From Candidatus Rifleibacteriota bacterium (GTDB taxonomy: Bacteria; Muiribacteriota; Ozemobacteria; Ozemobacterales; Ozemobacteraceae): a DNA stretch of 64,000 bases. Shown piece by piece: positions 7,042 through 15,199 of the stretch (within the stretch, counting starts at the first letter, position 1; the number at the start of each line of letters is the position of its first letter). Below the pieces are notes generated by a model. It searched no databases. It was given only the letters and a program-made list of their open reading frames with translations, and was not told where the DNA came from. A program made the position numbers and the translations under genes. Where the stretch lies: positions 186,001 through 250,000 of the forward strand of contig JANJUX010000040.1 of the NCBI GenBank assembly GCA_024710355.1. The letters are read 5' to 3'.

Positions 7042-9113
7042 GTTCTCATCAGCCGAAATACCCGCCGAGCCGCCGCGAAAAAGTCACCGAAAATTTTCAC
7101 GGAACAGTTATTCATGACGATTTCAGATGGCTCGAGGGCAACGCCGAAGGCAACCCGACCCCGGAAACCGACAGCTGGACAGATGCGCAGAATTCCCTGA
7201 CCAGATCGATTCTCGACCGCCTGCCGGGCCGGGCTGCTCTCAGGGAGCGCCTAAAGCCGCTGCTCGAAACCGATTCATGCTGGTTACCGGTTTTTGCCGG
7301 TAAACGCCTGTTCTGGTTCAAACGCCCTGGCAATCTCAATCAGCCGGTTGTCTGCATGTCAGAAGGCGTTGGCGGCTCTGAGCGGGTATTGCTCGATACC
7401 AACCGGTCTGATGCGAACGGATTGAGCAGTGTCGGTTGGTTCGAACCCTCGCCTGATGGCAGCCTGCTGGCATACGGGATCTGCAGCAACGGCGACGAGA
7501 ACCATGAATTGCGGGTTCTCAGGGTTGCAGACCTCAGTCATCTCGATGATCGAATAACGAACAAGGTTGGCGGCGTTTTCTGGCTGCCTGATGGCAGAAG
7601 CTTTATCTATTCAAGGCTGGCTGACCCGGCTAACCCATATTCGCGCGAGATTCGCCTGCACCAGCTTGGCGATGCAACCGGCAACGACCGGCTGATTTTT
7701 GCTCAATACGCCAAAGGGCCGCTTGCCACCACCTGGGGGCCGTCGGCCAGGCTGTCAGAAGACGGCCGCTGGCTGGTGCTCAGCTATCATACCAGCACCC
7801 GCTCGAACGATCTGTGGCTGGTCGATTTTGCTGAATGGCGCAAAACCGGCAATCTGGTGCGCCGCGATATTATCGTTGGCCGCGAAAGCCGCAGCTGTGC
7901 CTGTGTTGTTGCTGACCGCCTGTTTATTCTTACCAACGAAGGCGCAAAAAACAGCCAGATTTTTGTTGCCGATCCTGCCAACCCGGGTATGAGCGGCTGG
8001 CAGCCGTTCGTTGGCGAAAAAGCCGACGCGGTTATCGAAGACTGGGGCTTCACCAGCAGCGCTCTTCTGGTCGAATACAAATTCGAAGCAGCTTCGCGCC
8101 TTGCCTCTTTCGACCTGCATGATGGCAGTGAGATGGTGATTCAGCTGCCTGGTATCGGCACTGCTTCCTTTTCGTGCTCAATTTCGCACCCCGACTTTTT
8201 TGTCGACTACACTTCGTTCAACTGCCCGAACCGCATTCTTCACTACGACAACCCGGCTTCAGCGCCGGCCTCCTGGTGGGAAAGGCCGATCGCGGCCGAT
8301 CTGTCTGCCATGCAGGTGAGCCGTCACTGGTTCACCTCGAAAGACGGCACCCGCGTCAGCATGTTTTTGGTCAAACGCGCCGGGGTTGAAAAGACCGGCT
8401 GCAACCCGACAGTAATCTATGGCTACGGCGGTTTTGGCCTGAGCATGACCCCGGCCTACAACGGAACCGTGATCCCCTGGATCGAAGACGGCGGTATTTA
8501 CGCGGTTGTCAACCTGCGTGGTGGCGGAGAATACGGCGACGAATGGCATAAAATGGGCACGCTCGGCAACAAGGAAAAGGTGTTCGAAGACCTTGAAGCC
8601 GCCGCCGAATGGCTGATTGCCGAAGGCTACACCTGTCGCGAAAAGCTGGGCGTCAGCGGGCGGTCGAATGGTGGACTGCTCGTCGGCGCTGCGATAACCC
8701 GCCGGCCTGAACTTTATCGGGCCGCCATCTGTGGTGTGCCACTGCTCGACATGCTGCGCTATCAGCGCCTTCTCATGGCGCGTTTCTGGGTGCCCGAATA
8801 CGGTACCGCCGAGAACCCGGAAGATTTCGTCTGGCTGCGCCGCTATTCGCCTTACCACAATATTGTCGAAGGTTGCGCATACCCGGCTGTCTTCATCTTC
8901 ACCGCCGAAAAAGACACGAGGGTGCACCCGATGCACGCCCGCAAAATGACCGCTGCTCTGCAGAGCGCCACCGCCAGCACTCTCGAAAAACCGGTGCTTC
9001 TCTGGGTCGAACGCCAGGCCGGCCACGGCGTCGGCAAGCCTCTGACTCAGATTCTCGAAGAACAGACCGACCAGTGGTCATTCATGCGCTGGCAGCTCGG
9101 CCTCGATCGGTAA
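7038..9113 (+). CDS. Prolyl oligopeptidase (family S9A)
   Basis: A 691-residue protein with an N-terminal beta-propeller (residues about 60-410) and a C-terminal alpha/beta hydrolase. NLRGGGEYGDEWH is the S9A signature. The nucleophile lies in GVSGRSNGGLLVG (Ser near residue 543; the usual form is GGSNGG), the acid in TAEKDTRVHPMHA (near 624) and the histidine in RQAGHGVGKP (near 662). Such enzymes cut short proline-containing peptides. No signal peptide is seen, so it is cytosolic. The ATGA overlap with the TipAS regulator suggests translational coupling, and hence regulated processing of a peptide or peptide-like compound. Confidence 0.96.
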   Translation: MSSHQPKYPPSRREKVTENFHGTVIHDDFRWLEGNAEGNPTPETDSWTDAQNSLTRSILDRLPGRAALRERLKPLLETDSCWLPVFAGKRLFWFKRPGNLNQPVVCMSEGVGGSERVLLDTNRSDANGLSSVGWFEPSPDGSLLAYGICSNGDENHELRVLRVADLSHLDDRITNKVGGVFWLPDGRSFIYSRLADPANPYSREIRLHQLGDATGNDRLIFAQYAKGPLATTWGPSARLSEDGRWLVLSYHTSTRSNDLWLVDFAEWRKTGNLVRRDIIVGRESRSCACVVADRLFILTNEGAKNSQIFVADPANPGMSGWQPFVGEKADAVIEDWGFTSSALLVEYKFEAASRLASFDLHDGSEMVIQLPGIGTASFSCSISHPDFFVDYTSFNCPNRILHYDNPASAPASWWERPIAADLSAMQVSRHWFTSKDGTRVSMFLVKRAGVEKTGCNPTVIYGYGGFGLSMTPAYNGTVIPWIEDGGIYAVVNLRGGGEYGDEWHKMGTLGNKEKVFEDLEAAAEWLIAEGYTCREKLGVSGRSNGGLLVGAAITRRPELYRAAICGVPLLDMLRYQRLLMARFWVPEYGTAENPEDFVWLRRYSPYHNIVEGCAYPAVFIFTAEKDTRVHPMHARKMTAALQSATASTLEKPVLLWVERQAGHGVGKPLTQILEEQTDQWSFMRWQLGLDR

Positions 9114-9128
9114 AGACTAATAACATCA

Positions 9129-9165
9129 TCTCCAGAAAGTATATTTTTTCGATACTTTCTGGAGA
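9129..9165. terminator. Strong hairpin after the prolyl oligopeptidase gene
   Basis: A perfect 14-bp stem (9129-9142 with 9152-9165) encloses the loop ATTTTTTCG. There is no T run on the 3' side, so it is not a textbook intrinsic terminator; it may act as an mRNA 3'-end stabiliser or a Rho-assisted stop. Confidence 0.5.
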
Positions 9166-9296
9166 GTTTGAAGGTTCTGATAGCTCATGTGGCGTATTTG
9201 AATATATTTATATGAATACGTCTTGAAGTTGAACTTTTTTGTTTGACTATAGCCGCTTGCTGGTGCCGGAACCATAAAAGTTGCGAGGCGAACAGT

Positions 9297-11255
9297 ATGA
9301 AAAGATATGTTAGCCCTTGTCATGCGGACTTGAGCCTTCCTTTCAAGGCATTGCTGCTCTGCGTTCTGCTGGTTTGTTGTAACATTGTGATGGGCGAAGA
9401 AAAGCCGGCGCCGGGTATCAAAGAACAATTCGAACAGAAAATTTCAGAACTGGTTGGCGTGCCGGTTGCCGTTAAAGATTACAAATTAAGCTACGCGACC
9501 GTTATCCTGACTGGCGTCAGAATAGGGCAAACGGCGCAGTCCGAACTGCCTTCGGCTGAGATAAAAGAGCTTTCGGCCACCTGCGATATGATGAGCCTGC
9601 TCGGTGGCAATCTGGTAATGAAAGAGATCAAGATAAAATCAATGAAAGCTGCCATCACTCTCGATTCTGCCGGAAAGCCCATATTGGGCACTGTTAAAAG
9701 TCCGGCCGCGCCCGCCCCTGAATTGAGCATCGAAAATCTGCCCTTTGACAAAATTTCTGTCAGCAAATTTGAACTGCGTATCGCGTCAAAGAAGAGTGGC
9801 AAAACTGTGCTTATGCAGATGCCATCTGCGACTGTCGCACGCTCTGAATCCGGCAGTCAGCTGAGCATCGATTTTGCCGGCAGCCTGTCACTGTACGGCG
9901 CCAACAAAGCAGATGCGGCAGCAGAACTGCCATTCAAGGCTGATATGAAACTACAGACGCTCAAACCCCTGCAGGTGTCAGGTTTGGCAACCATAAAGTC
10001 AGCATCTGTCGAAACTCTGGTGGCAGTAATCGGAGCACTTGTACCCGGTCATATCGACGGCCTGCGTCTGGCAGGCGGCCAGACCGGTGCCGAACTCAAA
10101 TTTTCCGGCGCCGCAGACAAGCAGGTGCAATTCTCGTTCAACGCCGAACTGAAGAATATCGACTCGATTGTCTACAACGCCAGCCCCGAAATAAAGAAGG
10201 TTTCAGCACAACTGGTAATGACCGGAAAAATGGCTGATGGCTCAGTTTCGGCAGACGTTGCCATCAGCAAAGCCGCTCTCACAATACCCGCCCGCAAAAT
10301 CGACATGAATAACGTCTCGATAAAACTGCAGGTCAAAAATGTCGCGAAAAATCTGTCTCTGACCGGGTCTGCATCGGTTCCGCGTTTCGACTTCGATCTG
10401 CCCGTTTCTTCGACGAATCGGAGTTCATACCTGTTTCCGTTTATTGATGTCAGCACCAGTTTCAACTACAGCGACAATGTGTTTACTATAAACAGCGCAC
10501 AGGCAAAGCTCTTTGGCGGATCTCTCAGCGGTAGTGGCAAGGTTTTTCCTGGCAAACACCCGGTTCAATTGCAGGTAAATGCAAAGGGCAGCGATTTGCG
10601 TGCCGAAGCTTTTCTCGACAGCAATACCACACAGAAACAGGTAATCACCGGGCCGGTCGGCGGAACTTTCAAGGCCGATGGCGATATCGAAACCCTCGCA
10701 TCCTGGAACGGCACTGGCAGCCTTCAAATGCAGAACGGCAGATACAATACACCGCCGGTCGTCACGCCTTTTCTGTCACTGGTTAATCTCAAGGAGTATT
10801 CTTCTGGGGATATCAGCGAAGCCAGCGCCACTTTCGTCATCAGGCAGGGCATTATGACAACCAATGATATGATGTTTCTCAGTTCAGCCGGTCGAGCGGA
10901 TTATCGCGGTGATGTCGGTCTCGACACCAGCCTTAAAGGCAATCTCGAGATCAGATTCGCACCGGTGGCGGTGGCGAAGAGTCGGGTTCTGCAGCAGATA
11001 TCTCTCGACGGTAAAACGGCCAGTATTCCGAGCCGCGTCGAAGGTACTTTGCTGGCGCCAGTCTTTCCCGGTTTTAAGCCAGAAAAGCTTCTCGAACTTG
11101 GCCTGAAACGCCAGGGTCAGAAGTTGCTGATCGATATCCTCAATCCACGCAGCAAAGAACCGGCCAGTGCTGAACCAGCTCCGACCACCAAAAAGACTGA
11201 GCCAAAAGATCTGCTCAAAGACCTTGGCAACATCTTCAAGCGGCGCCGCAAATAG
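9297..11255 (+). CDS. AsmA-family outer-membrane assembly or lipid-transfer protein
   Basis: 652 residues from ATG 9297, which has GCGAGGCG upstream; an earlier TTG at 9243 is less likely. A signal or anchor segment (FKALLLCVLLVCCNIVM) precedes a long beta-rich body with repeated strand pairs and a C-terminal AsmA-like module (GNLEIRFAPVAVAKSRVLQ, SRVEGTLLAPVFPGFKPEK). The tail is Lys/Arg-rich (IFKRRRK). AsmA-like proteins form periplasmic bridges that influence phospholipid movement to the outer membrane, which supports a diderm host. It is flanked by hairpins on both sides, so it is probably a single-gene unit. Confidence 0.85.
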   Translation: MKRYVSPCHADLSLPFKALLLCVLLVCCNIVMGEEKPAPGIKEQFEQKISELVGVPVAVKDYKLSYATVILTGVRIGQTAQSELPSAEIKELSATCDMMSLLGGNLVMKEIKIKSMKAAITLDSAGKPILGTVKSPAAPAPELSIENLPFDKISVSKFELRIASKKSGKTVLMQMPSATVARSESGSQLSIDFAGSLSLYGANKADAAAELPFKADMKLQTLKPLQVSGLATIKSASVETLVAVIGALVPGHIDGLRLAGGQTGAELKFSGAADKQVQFSFNAELKNIDSIVYNASPEIKKVSAQLVMTGKMADGSVSADVAISKAALTIPARKIDMNNVSIKLQVKNVAKNLSLTGSASVPRFDFDLPVSSTNRSSYLFPFIDVSTSFNYSDNVFTINSAQAKLFGGSLSGSGKVFPGKHPVQLQVNAKGSDLRAEAFLDSNTTQKQVITGPVGGTFKADGDIETLASWNGTGSLQMQNGRYNTPPVVTPFLSLVNLKEYSSGDISEASATFVIRQGIMTTNDMMFLSSAGRADYRGDVGLDTSLKGNLEIRFAPVAVAKSRVLQQISLDGKTASIPSRVEGTLLAPVFPGFKPEKLLELGLKRQGQKLLIDILNPRSKEPASAEPAPTTKKTEPKDLLKDLGNIFKRRRK

Positions 11256-11345
11256 CTTCGATCAGAGCAGGTAAAACGTCGTGTTTCGCCTGTTTTGCCT
11301 CAGCTATTCATTGACAACTGCAAATCAAAAGTAGAAACGGTCGTA

Positions 11346-11396
11346 AAAGTAACTGGTTCGCCGACTGATAGACCAGGCCGACGAACCAGTTACTTT
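11346..11396. terminator. Bidirectional terminator between asmA-like and aldo/keto reductase genes
   Basis: AAAGTAACTGGTTCG (11346-11360) and CGAACCAGTTACTTT (11382-11396) form a perfect 15-bp stem with a 21-base loop. It lies between two convergent genes, with A-rich and T-rich flanks suited to termination from both sides. Confidence 0.75.
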
Positions 11397-11423
11397 GTTT
11401 GTGCAGTAGACAATAATCGCGTT

Positions 11424-12581
11424 TTATTTGAAGGTGGCGGCGACGTTCTCAAGTTCGCGCATTATCGCGATATGCTGCGGGCAGTGAGTTTCGCAGCGGC
11501 CGCATTTTACGCATTTTGCGGCCCTCGCTGTCTCGGCGACCTGCGCAAAATACATGAAGCGTGTCGCATCATGAAACTTTTCGCCCATCATGTGAAAGCT
11601 GTTGTACATCGAAAAATTCTTCGGAATTTCGACCCCGGCCGGGCAGGGCATGCAATAGCCGCAGGTGGTGCATGGCACTTTCATTCTCTGCCTGAAAATC
11701 GCCTGCACCTGATTCATGACCTTGCGCTCTTTGTCAGTCAGCGAACCGGCGCCAGCTGCTGCTGAAATTCTCAAGTTTTCGGTAACATGTTCCATGGCAC
11801 TCATGCCGCTCAAAACCACCGAAATGCGCGGGTCATCGAAAAGCCATTTCAGGGCCCACTCAGCCGGCGAATGTCTGAGGCCTGATTCGGCAAATGAATC
11901 GGTTATTGCTTCGGGCAGGTTTGCTGTGAGGGCGCCACCTCGTAAGGGTTCCATGATCACGATGCCAAGGCCGCGTTCAGCCGCATATTCGAGCCCGGCG
12001 CGCCCGGCCTGATAGTTTTCATCGACGTAGTTATACTGAATCTGACAGAAAGACCAGTTGTAAGCGTCGACAACCGTCTTGAACAGCTGCAGATCGTCGT
12101 GAAACGAAAAACCGGCATGGCGTATGCGCCCATCGGCCAGCGCCCTGTCGAGAAAGCCGAATAAATCATGAGCGGTGAGGTTTTTCCAGAAGCCTTTATT
12201 GATCGCATGAACGAGATAAAAGTCGATATGATCGGTTTCGAGCCTGGCCAACTGCTCGTTGAGGTATTTGTCCATGTCGGCGTGGCAGGTAATCAGCCAG
12301 CTTGGCAGCTTGGTCGCCAGCTGCACTTTCTGTCGATAACCGTCACGTAAAGCCCTGCCAACAAAGGGTTCACTCTCGCCGCCCCGGTCAAACCCGTAAC
12401 CATGATACGGAAAAGCAGTATCTACATAATTGACACCGTTGTCGATCGCATGCCGCAGCATCTGCGTCGCGAGTGGTTCATTGATCTGATGAGCAACCCC
12501 ATCGATTACCGGCAGACGCATGCAGCCAAAACCCAGTTGCGAAACTTCAACTCCGGCTTTGCCAATTTTCCTGTAGATCAT
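11424..12581 (-). CDS. Aldo/keto reductase with C-terminal 4Fe-4S domain
   Basis: 385 residues from the ATG at 12581, preceded by AAGGAGA. The TIM-barrel reductase has the expected catalytic tetrad regions: Asp in NYVDTAFPYHGYG with the Tyr nearby, Lys in VQLATKLPSW and His in DFYLVHAIN. The C-terminus adds ferredoxin-like cysteine clusters: CTTCGYCMPCPAGVEIP and CVKCGRCETHCPQHI. Iron-sulfur aldo/keto reductases of this type are common in anaerobes; substrates are mostly unknown. The gene is monocistronic, with a shared terminator at its 3' end. Confidence 0.95.
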   Translation of the reverse strand: MIYRKIGKAGVEVSQLGFGCMRLPVIDGVAHQINEPLATQMLRHAIDNGVNYVDTAFPYHGYGFDRGGESEPFVGRALRDGYRQKVQLATKLPSWLITCHADMDKYLNEQLARLETDHIDFYLVHAINKGFWKNLTAHDLFGFLDRALADGRIRHAGFSFHDDLQLFKTVVDAYNWSFCQIQYNYVDENYQAGRAGLEYAAERGLGIVIMEPLRGGALTANLPEAITDSFAESGLRHSPAEWALKWLFDDPRISVVLSGMSAMEHVTENLRISAAAGAGSLTDKERKVMNQVQAIFRQRMKVPCTTCGYCMPCPAGVEIPKNFSMYNSFHMMGEKFHDATRFMYFAQVAETARAAKCVKCGRCETHCPQHIAIMRELENVAATFK

Positions 12582-12610
12582 CAAGGTCTCCTTTATCCTG
12601 CTTTCCGTAA

Positions 12611-12640
12611 ATCTTGCCCCATATCGCATCTCACTGTCAA
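12611..12640 (-). promoter_or_regulatory. Candidate promoter of the aldo/keto reductase gene
   Basis: On the minus strand, TTGACA, 18-base spacer, CAAGAT. The -10 is poor but the -35 is perfect and the leader of about 23 nt holds the AAGGAGA site. Confidence 0.5.
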
Positions 12641-12713
12641 TGTTACTCGCCAGAATCCGGCAATTCTCGGTCGAAAACTATAGATTTCTATGTGAAATTG
12701 CGAGGCGAGAAGA

Positions 12714-12887
12714 CGGGATTGCTTTTTCGGAAGCTTGTTTTGCACAGGATGTGCTTATGCAGAACCGCGCAGGATAGAGCGGTTCTGCTGAGCGAAAACT
12801 TGTTAATTAAATAGCTGGAGCACCCGGCAGCATCTATCCTGATGCTGCCGAGTATCGCTGACATCCTGTCAGCAAAAAAGCAACCCG
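12714..12887. repeat. Non-coding inverted element with four AGGA-loop hairpins
   Basis: The gap 12582-13067 has no supportable gene. Within it, CGGGATTGCTTTTT (12714-12727) and CGGGTTGCTTTTTT (minus strand, 12887-12874) look like inverted ends. Inside are four hairpins: 12742-12754 (GCAC-AGGAT-GTGC); 12759-12788 (10-bp stem, loop GCAGGATAGA); 12825-12850 (10-bp stem, minus-strand loop AGGATA); 12857-12873 (minus strand GCTGAC-AGGAT-GTCAGC). Each arm, read inward, is a short AGGAT hairpin followed by a longer AGGATA hairpin. Stem sequences differ while loops are kept, as in a structured RNA or a MITE made from one. Confidence 0.6.
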
Positions 12888-13029
12888 GCTGATAGGCCGA
12901 AGCTGCCACTTTACAAAGACAACCAGTTGAACACAATTATCTATTGAGCAATATTTAACAAATTACCGAGAGTTGCCGGCCAGAATCACCGGTTTGTTTG
13001 TGAGTTTTGCCTGTGTTGTTTTATGTTGC

Positions 13030-13058
13030 TTGAAATGGTGGCCGGCATGCACTATATT
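13030..13058 (+). promoter_or_regulatory. Promoter of the Smr-domain gene
   Basis: TTGAAA (13030-13035), 17-base spacer, TATATT (13053-13058). The ATG at 13068 begins nine bases after the -10 box, predicting a leaderless or nearly leaderless mRNA. Confidence 0.7.
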
Positions 13059-13067
13059 GCCTGTTCT

Positions 13068-13526
13068 ATGAGTAATGAACTTGATCTGCACGGATATACC
13101 CAGGTCGAAGCCATTGAGGCCCTGGTGCGTTTTTACAACGCCAGAGTCAGAAAGGGCGATCGTAGTCGCTTCGATGTGATTCATGGCTACGGTTCTTCCG
13201 GCACCGGCGGCACTCTTCGCAAGCGTGTGCGTAGCTTTCTGTCGCGTTTTGCCGACTGCCTGCGCTTTGAACCGGGCGAAAACTATTCACCTGCCAACCC
13301 CGGCAAGACCATGGTCATTCCGTTGCGCGAATTGCCCGATACCCTCGATATGCTCGCCGAAGAAATTCTTGAATACTGTGCCATCGCAAGAACCATGAGC
13401 AAGATCAGCGGCAAGTTCCGCCGCCATGGTGATGTTAAGATACAGGCCTCAATGCGCGCCCTCGAAAAGCAGGGAGCGATCACCAGCTTCATCAAAGGCT
13501 CATACCGCCACTACCAGGCAAAATAA
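13068..13526 (+). CDS. Smr-domain protein
   Basis: 152 residues from ATG 13068; an upstream in-frame ATG at 13023 lies before the promoter. The N-terminal Smr domain has the signature LDLHGYTQVEAIEAL and the later VIHGYGSSGTGGTLRKRVR (HGxG plus L), typical of stand-alone Smr proteins. Smr domains are nicking endonucleases in MutS2, and recent work links them to ribosome collision rescue. The second half (residues 85-152) includes a helix-turn-helix-like stretch (IQASMRALEKQGAITSFIKG) of unknown role. No ribosome binding site is present. Confidence 0.88.
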   Translation: MSNELDLHGYTQVEAIEALVRFYNARVRKGDRSRFDVIHGYGSSGTGGTLRKRVRSFLSRFADCLRFEPGENYSPANPGKTMVIPLRELPDTLDMLAEEILEYCAIARTMSKISGKFRRHGDVKIQASMRALEKQGAITSFIKGSYRHYQAK

Positions 13527-13617
13527 TCCCATAGCCCCGACAGCAGTTTTTTAACCGATAAGGTTTTGTCTTATTCAGGTCGATTATAAATATTGTAACG
13601 TCTGCCGATGTTGATCT

Positions 13618-13646
13618 TTGTCCGGGCTTGTCCGGCAATGTATCTT
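13618..13646 (+). promoter_or_regulatory. Candidate promoter of the secreted protein gene at 13713
   Basis: TTGTCC (13618-13623), 17-base spacer, TATCTT (13641-13646), giving a leader of about 60 nt with CAGGAGA before the ATG. Confidence 0.45.
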
Positions 13647-13712
13647 TTTGTCGGGCGGCCCTGATGTTAAGCTGATATCAGAGTCCTAATCTGTTGTACA
13701 GGAGAGTCGAAA

Positions 13713-14561
13713 ATGCGTTTGAGAAGAATCCTGGTAATTGTCCTTTTTGCCCTGCTTGCTGTCGCCGGCCCCGCCGCCGCCGAACTTTATCTGAGTTCCG
13801 GCCCCTATTTTTTCAGGGTACAGGCAATGAATGGCAATTTTAAAGATATACAAAATGCCCGTGGTCGCGTTTTCGTCTCCGGCAATTCAGCCCGCATCGA
13901 CGTTGAAGCCGATGGCTACCGTTCTGGCTACGAATACGTCATGCTTCAGAAAAACGTCACCAGCTATTACGTGCGCGTTCGTCTCGAAGAGCCGATGGTG
14001 TCGATGAATCTGGTCGATAACGACCTCAAACCGGTTGCCAACAGCTCTTTCAGTCATTATTCGCAGAATATGTACTGGGCCGACGAATTCGGCTTCACTG
14101 GCCAGTTTCCGAAAGCCGGTTTTGAAAAGCTGACCCCCCGCGACTTTACGGTGCGCATCAACCATCTCTACGCCTTCGCCCCGAGAGTCTACCTGACCGC
14201 TGCTGGCGATTACTGGCGCTTCGAAATCGTGGTTAAACGCCGCGACATGAACAGCATGTTCATGAACCGCTTCGAAATCATGATCGCACGCGATCCGGTC
14301 GTCGCGCCGCCGGCAACTGCTGAACTGGTCTCTCTTGCCGCCGATTACAGCCGCAATCTGGAACTTGCTGCCGCTGCCCGCAGCGCCGACGAAACTCTGC
14401 TGCTGCAGAGCCGCCTCGAATCAAATGCCGCACAGATCATCGAAAACTTCGCCGATCTCTCTGCCGATGATCAGAACGAAGTTCTGACACGGCTTGCCCA
14501 TGAATGCCCTCTGACCCGCACGCTTAAAGGTATCGCCACTTTCGAAAACCTTCACAGATAA
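13713..14561 (+). CDS. Secreted protein of unknown function
   Basis: 282 residues. A clear Sec signal peptide (RRILVIVLFALLAVAGPAAA) is followed by a beta-rich domain with many aromatic residues (LYLSSGPYFFRVQAMNG, YEYVMLQKNVTSYYVRV, YSQNMYWADEFGFTG) and a helical C-terminal third (residues 205-282). I do not recognise the family. CAGGAGA before the ATG fixes the start. It sits alone between its own promoter and a strong terminator, so it is probably an independent periplasmic or surface protein. Confidence 0.8.
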   Translation: MRLRRILVIVLFALLAVAGPAAAELYLSSGPYFFRVQAMNGNFKDIQNARGRVFVSGNSARIDVEADGYRSGYEYVMLQKNVTSYYVRVRLEEPMVSMNLVDNDLKPVANSSFSHYSQNMYWADEFGFTGQFPKAGFEKLTPRDFTVRINHLYAFAPRVYLTAAGDYWRFEIVVKRRDMNSMFMNRFEIMIARDPVVAPPATAELVSLAADYSRNLELAAAARSADETLLLQSRLESNAAQIIENFADLSADDQNEVLTRLAHECPLTRTLKGIATFENLHR

Positions 14562-14580
14562 CACCAGCACGGATTAAGCC

Positions 14581-14624
14581 AGCCCCCGGCCCGCCAGATT
14601 AATGGCATCGCCGGGGGCTTTTGA
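14581..14624 (+). terminator. Intrinsic terminator after the secreted protein gene
   Basis: AGCCCCCGGC (14581-14590) pairs with GCCGGGGGCT (14610-14619), followed by TTTTGATTT. A strong GC-rich stem with a T-rich tail. Confidence 0.85.
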
Positions 14625-14643
14625 TTTCCTGCATGAACAATAT

Positions 14644-14672
14644 TTGCCATCGCCAGCCGATTCAGCTATGCT
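14644..14672 (+). promoter_or_regulatory. Promoter of the EVE-macrodomain pair
   Basis: TTGCCA (14644-14649), 17-base spacer, TATGCT (14667-14672). Transcription should start near 14679, about 22 bases before the ATG at 14701, without a clear ribosome binding site. Confidence 0.55.
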
Positions 14673-14700
14673 GACAGAAAACCAGTTTCGGGCCGGCCCG

Positions 14701-15198
14701 ATGAAAGAGAGTGCAAAAGTGCAATTCTGGCTGATGAAAAGTGAACCTTCGGTCTATTCGATAAAAGATCTGCAGCGTGACGGCAAAACTGCCTGGGAAG
14801 GCGTTCGCAACTATCAGGCCCGCAACTTTATGCGCGATTCAATGCGGGTCGGCGATCTGGTGCTTTTCTATCACTCGAATGCCGACCCCTCGGGCGTTGC
14901 TGGTGTGGCAAAAATCGCGAGCCAGGCTTACCCCGACGCAGCAGCTTTCGACAGCAAAAGCCGGTATTTCGATGAGCGCAGCACTCCCGACAAGCCACTC
15001 TGGTTTCTTGTTGACGTCGCCTTTGTCGCAGCCTTCAAAGAAATTCTGCCTCTCGAAAAAATCAAACAGGCGAAAGAACTCGAAGGCATTATGGTCGCGA
15101 AGCGCGGCATGCGTCTGTCGATTCAGCCAGTTTCTGAAGCCCATTTTAAACATGTCTGTCACCTGGCCGGCTGTCGAATGCCGGGTAACGAGGCTTGA
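14701..15198 (+). CDS. EVE-domain protein (thymocyte nuclear protein 1 type)
   Basis: 165 residues from ATG 14701; a longer frame from 14602 overlaps the upstream terminator and is rejected. WLMKSEPSVYSIKDL, WEGVRNYQARNFMRDSMRVGD and LVLFYHSNADPSGVAGVAKI are hallmark EVE/PUA-like motifs. The fold binds modified bases in DNA or RNA. Bacterial members are found fused to or beside modification-dependent nucleases, but also alone as here. The next gene, a macrodomain protein, begins two bases after the stop, so the two are co-translated. Confidence 0.93.
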   Translation: MKESAKVQFWLMKSEPSVYSIKDLQRDGKTAWEGVRNYQARNFMRDSMRVGDLVLFYHSNADPSGVAGVAKIASQAYPDAAAFDSKSRYFDERSTPDKPLWFLVDVAFVAAFKEILPLEKIKQAKELEGIMVAKRGMRLSIQPVSEAHFKHVCHLAGCRMPGNEA

Positions 15199-15199
15199 A

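Noticed and set aside
11295..11765. 156-codon plus-strand frame across the aldo/keto reductase 3' end
   Set aside because: It includes the bidirectional terminator and reads antisense to the iron-sulfur domain; a shadow frame.
12857..12879. Hairpin GCTGACA-TCC-TGTCAGC followed by six A residues as a terminator
   Set aside because: The T run lies on the wrong side for both strands; it fits better as part of the inverted hairpin element.
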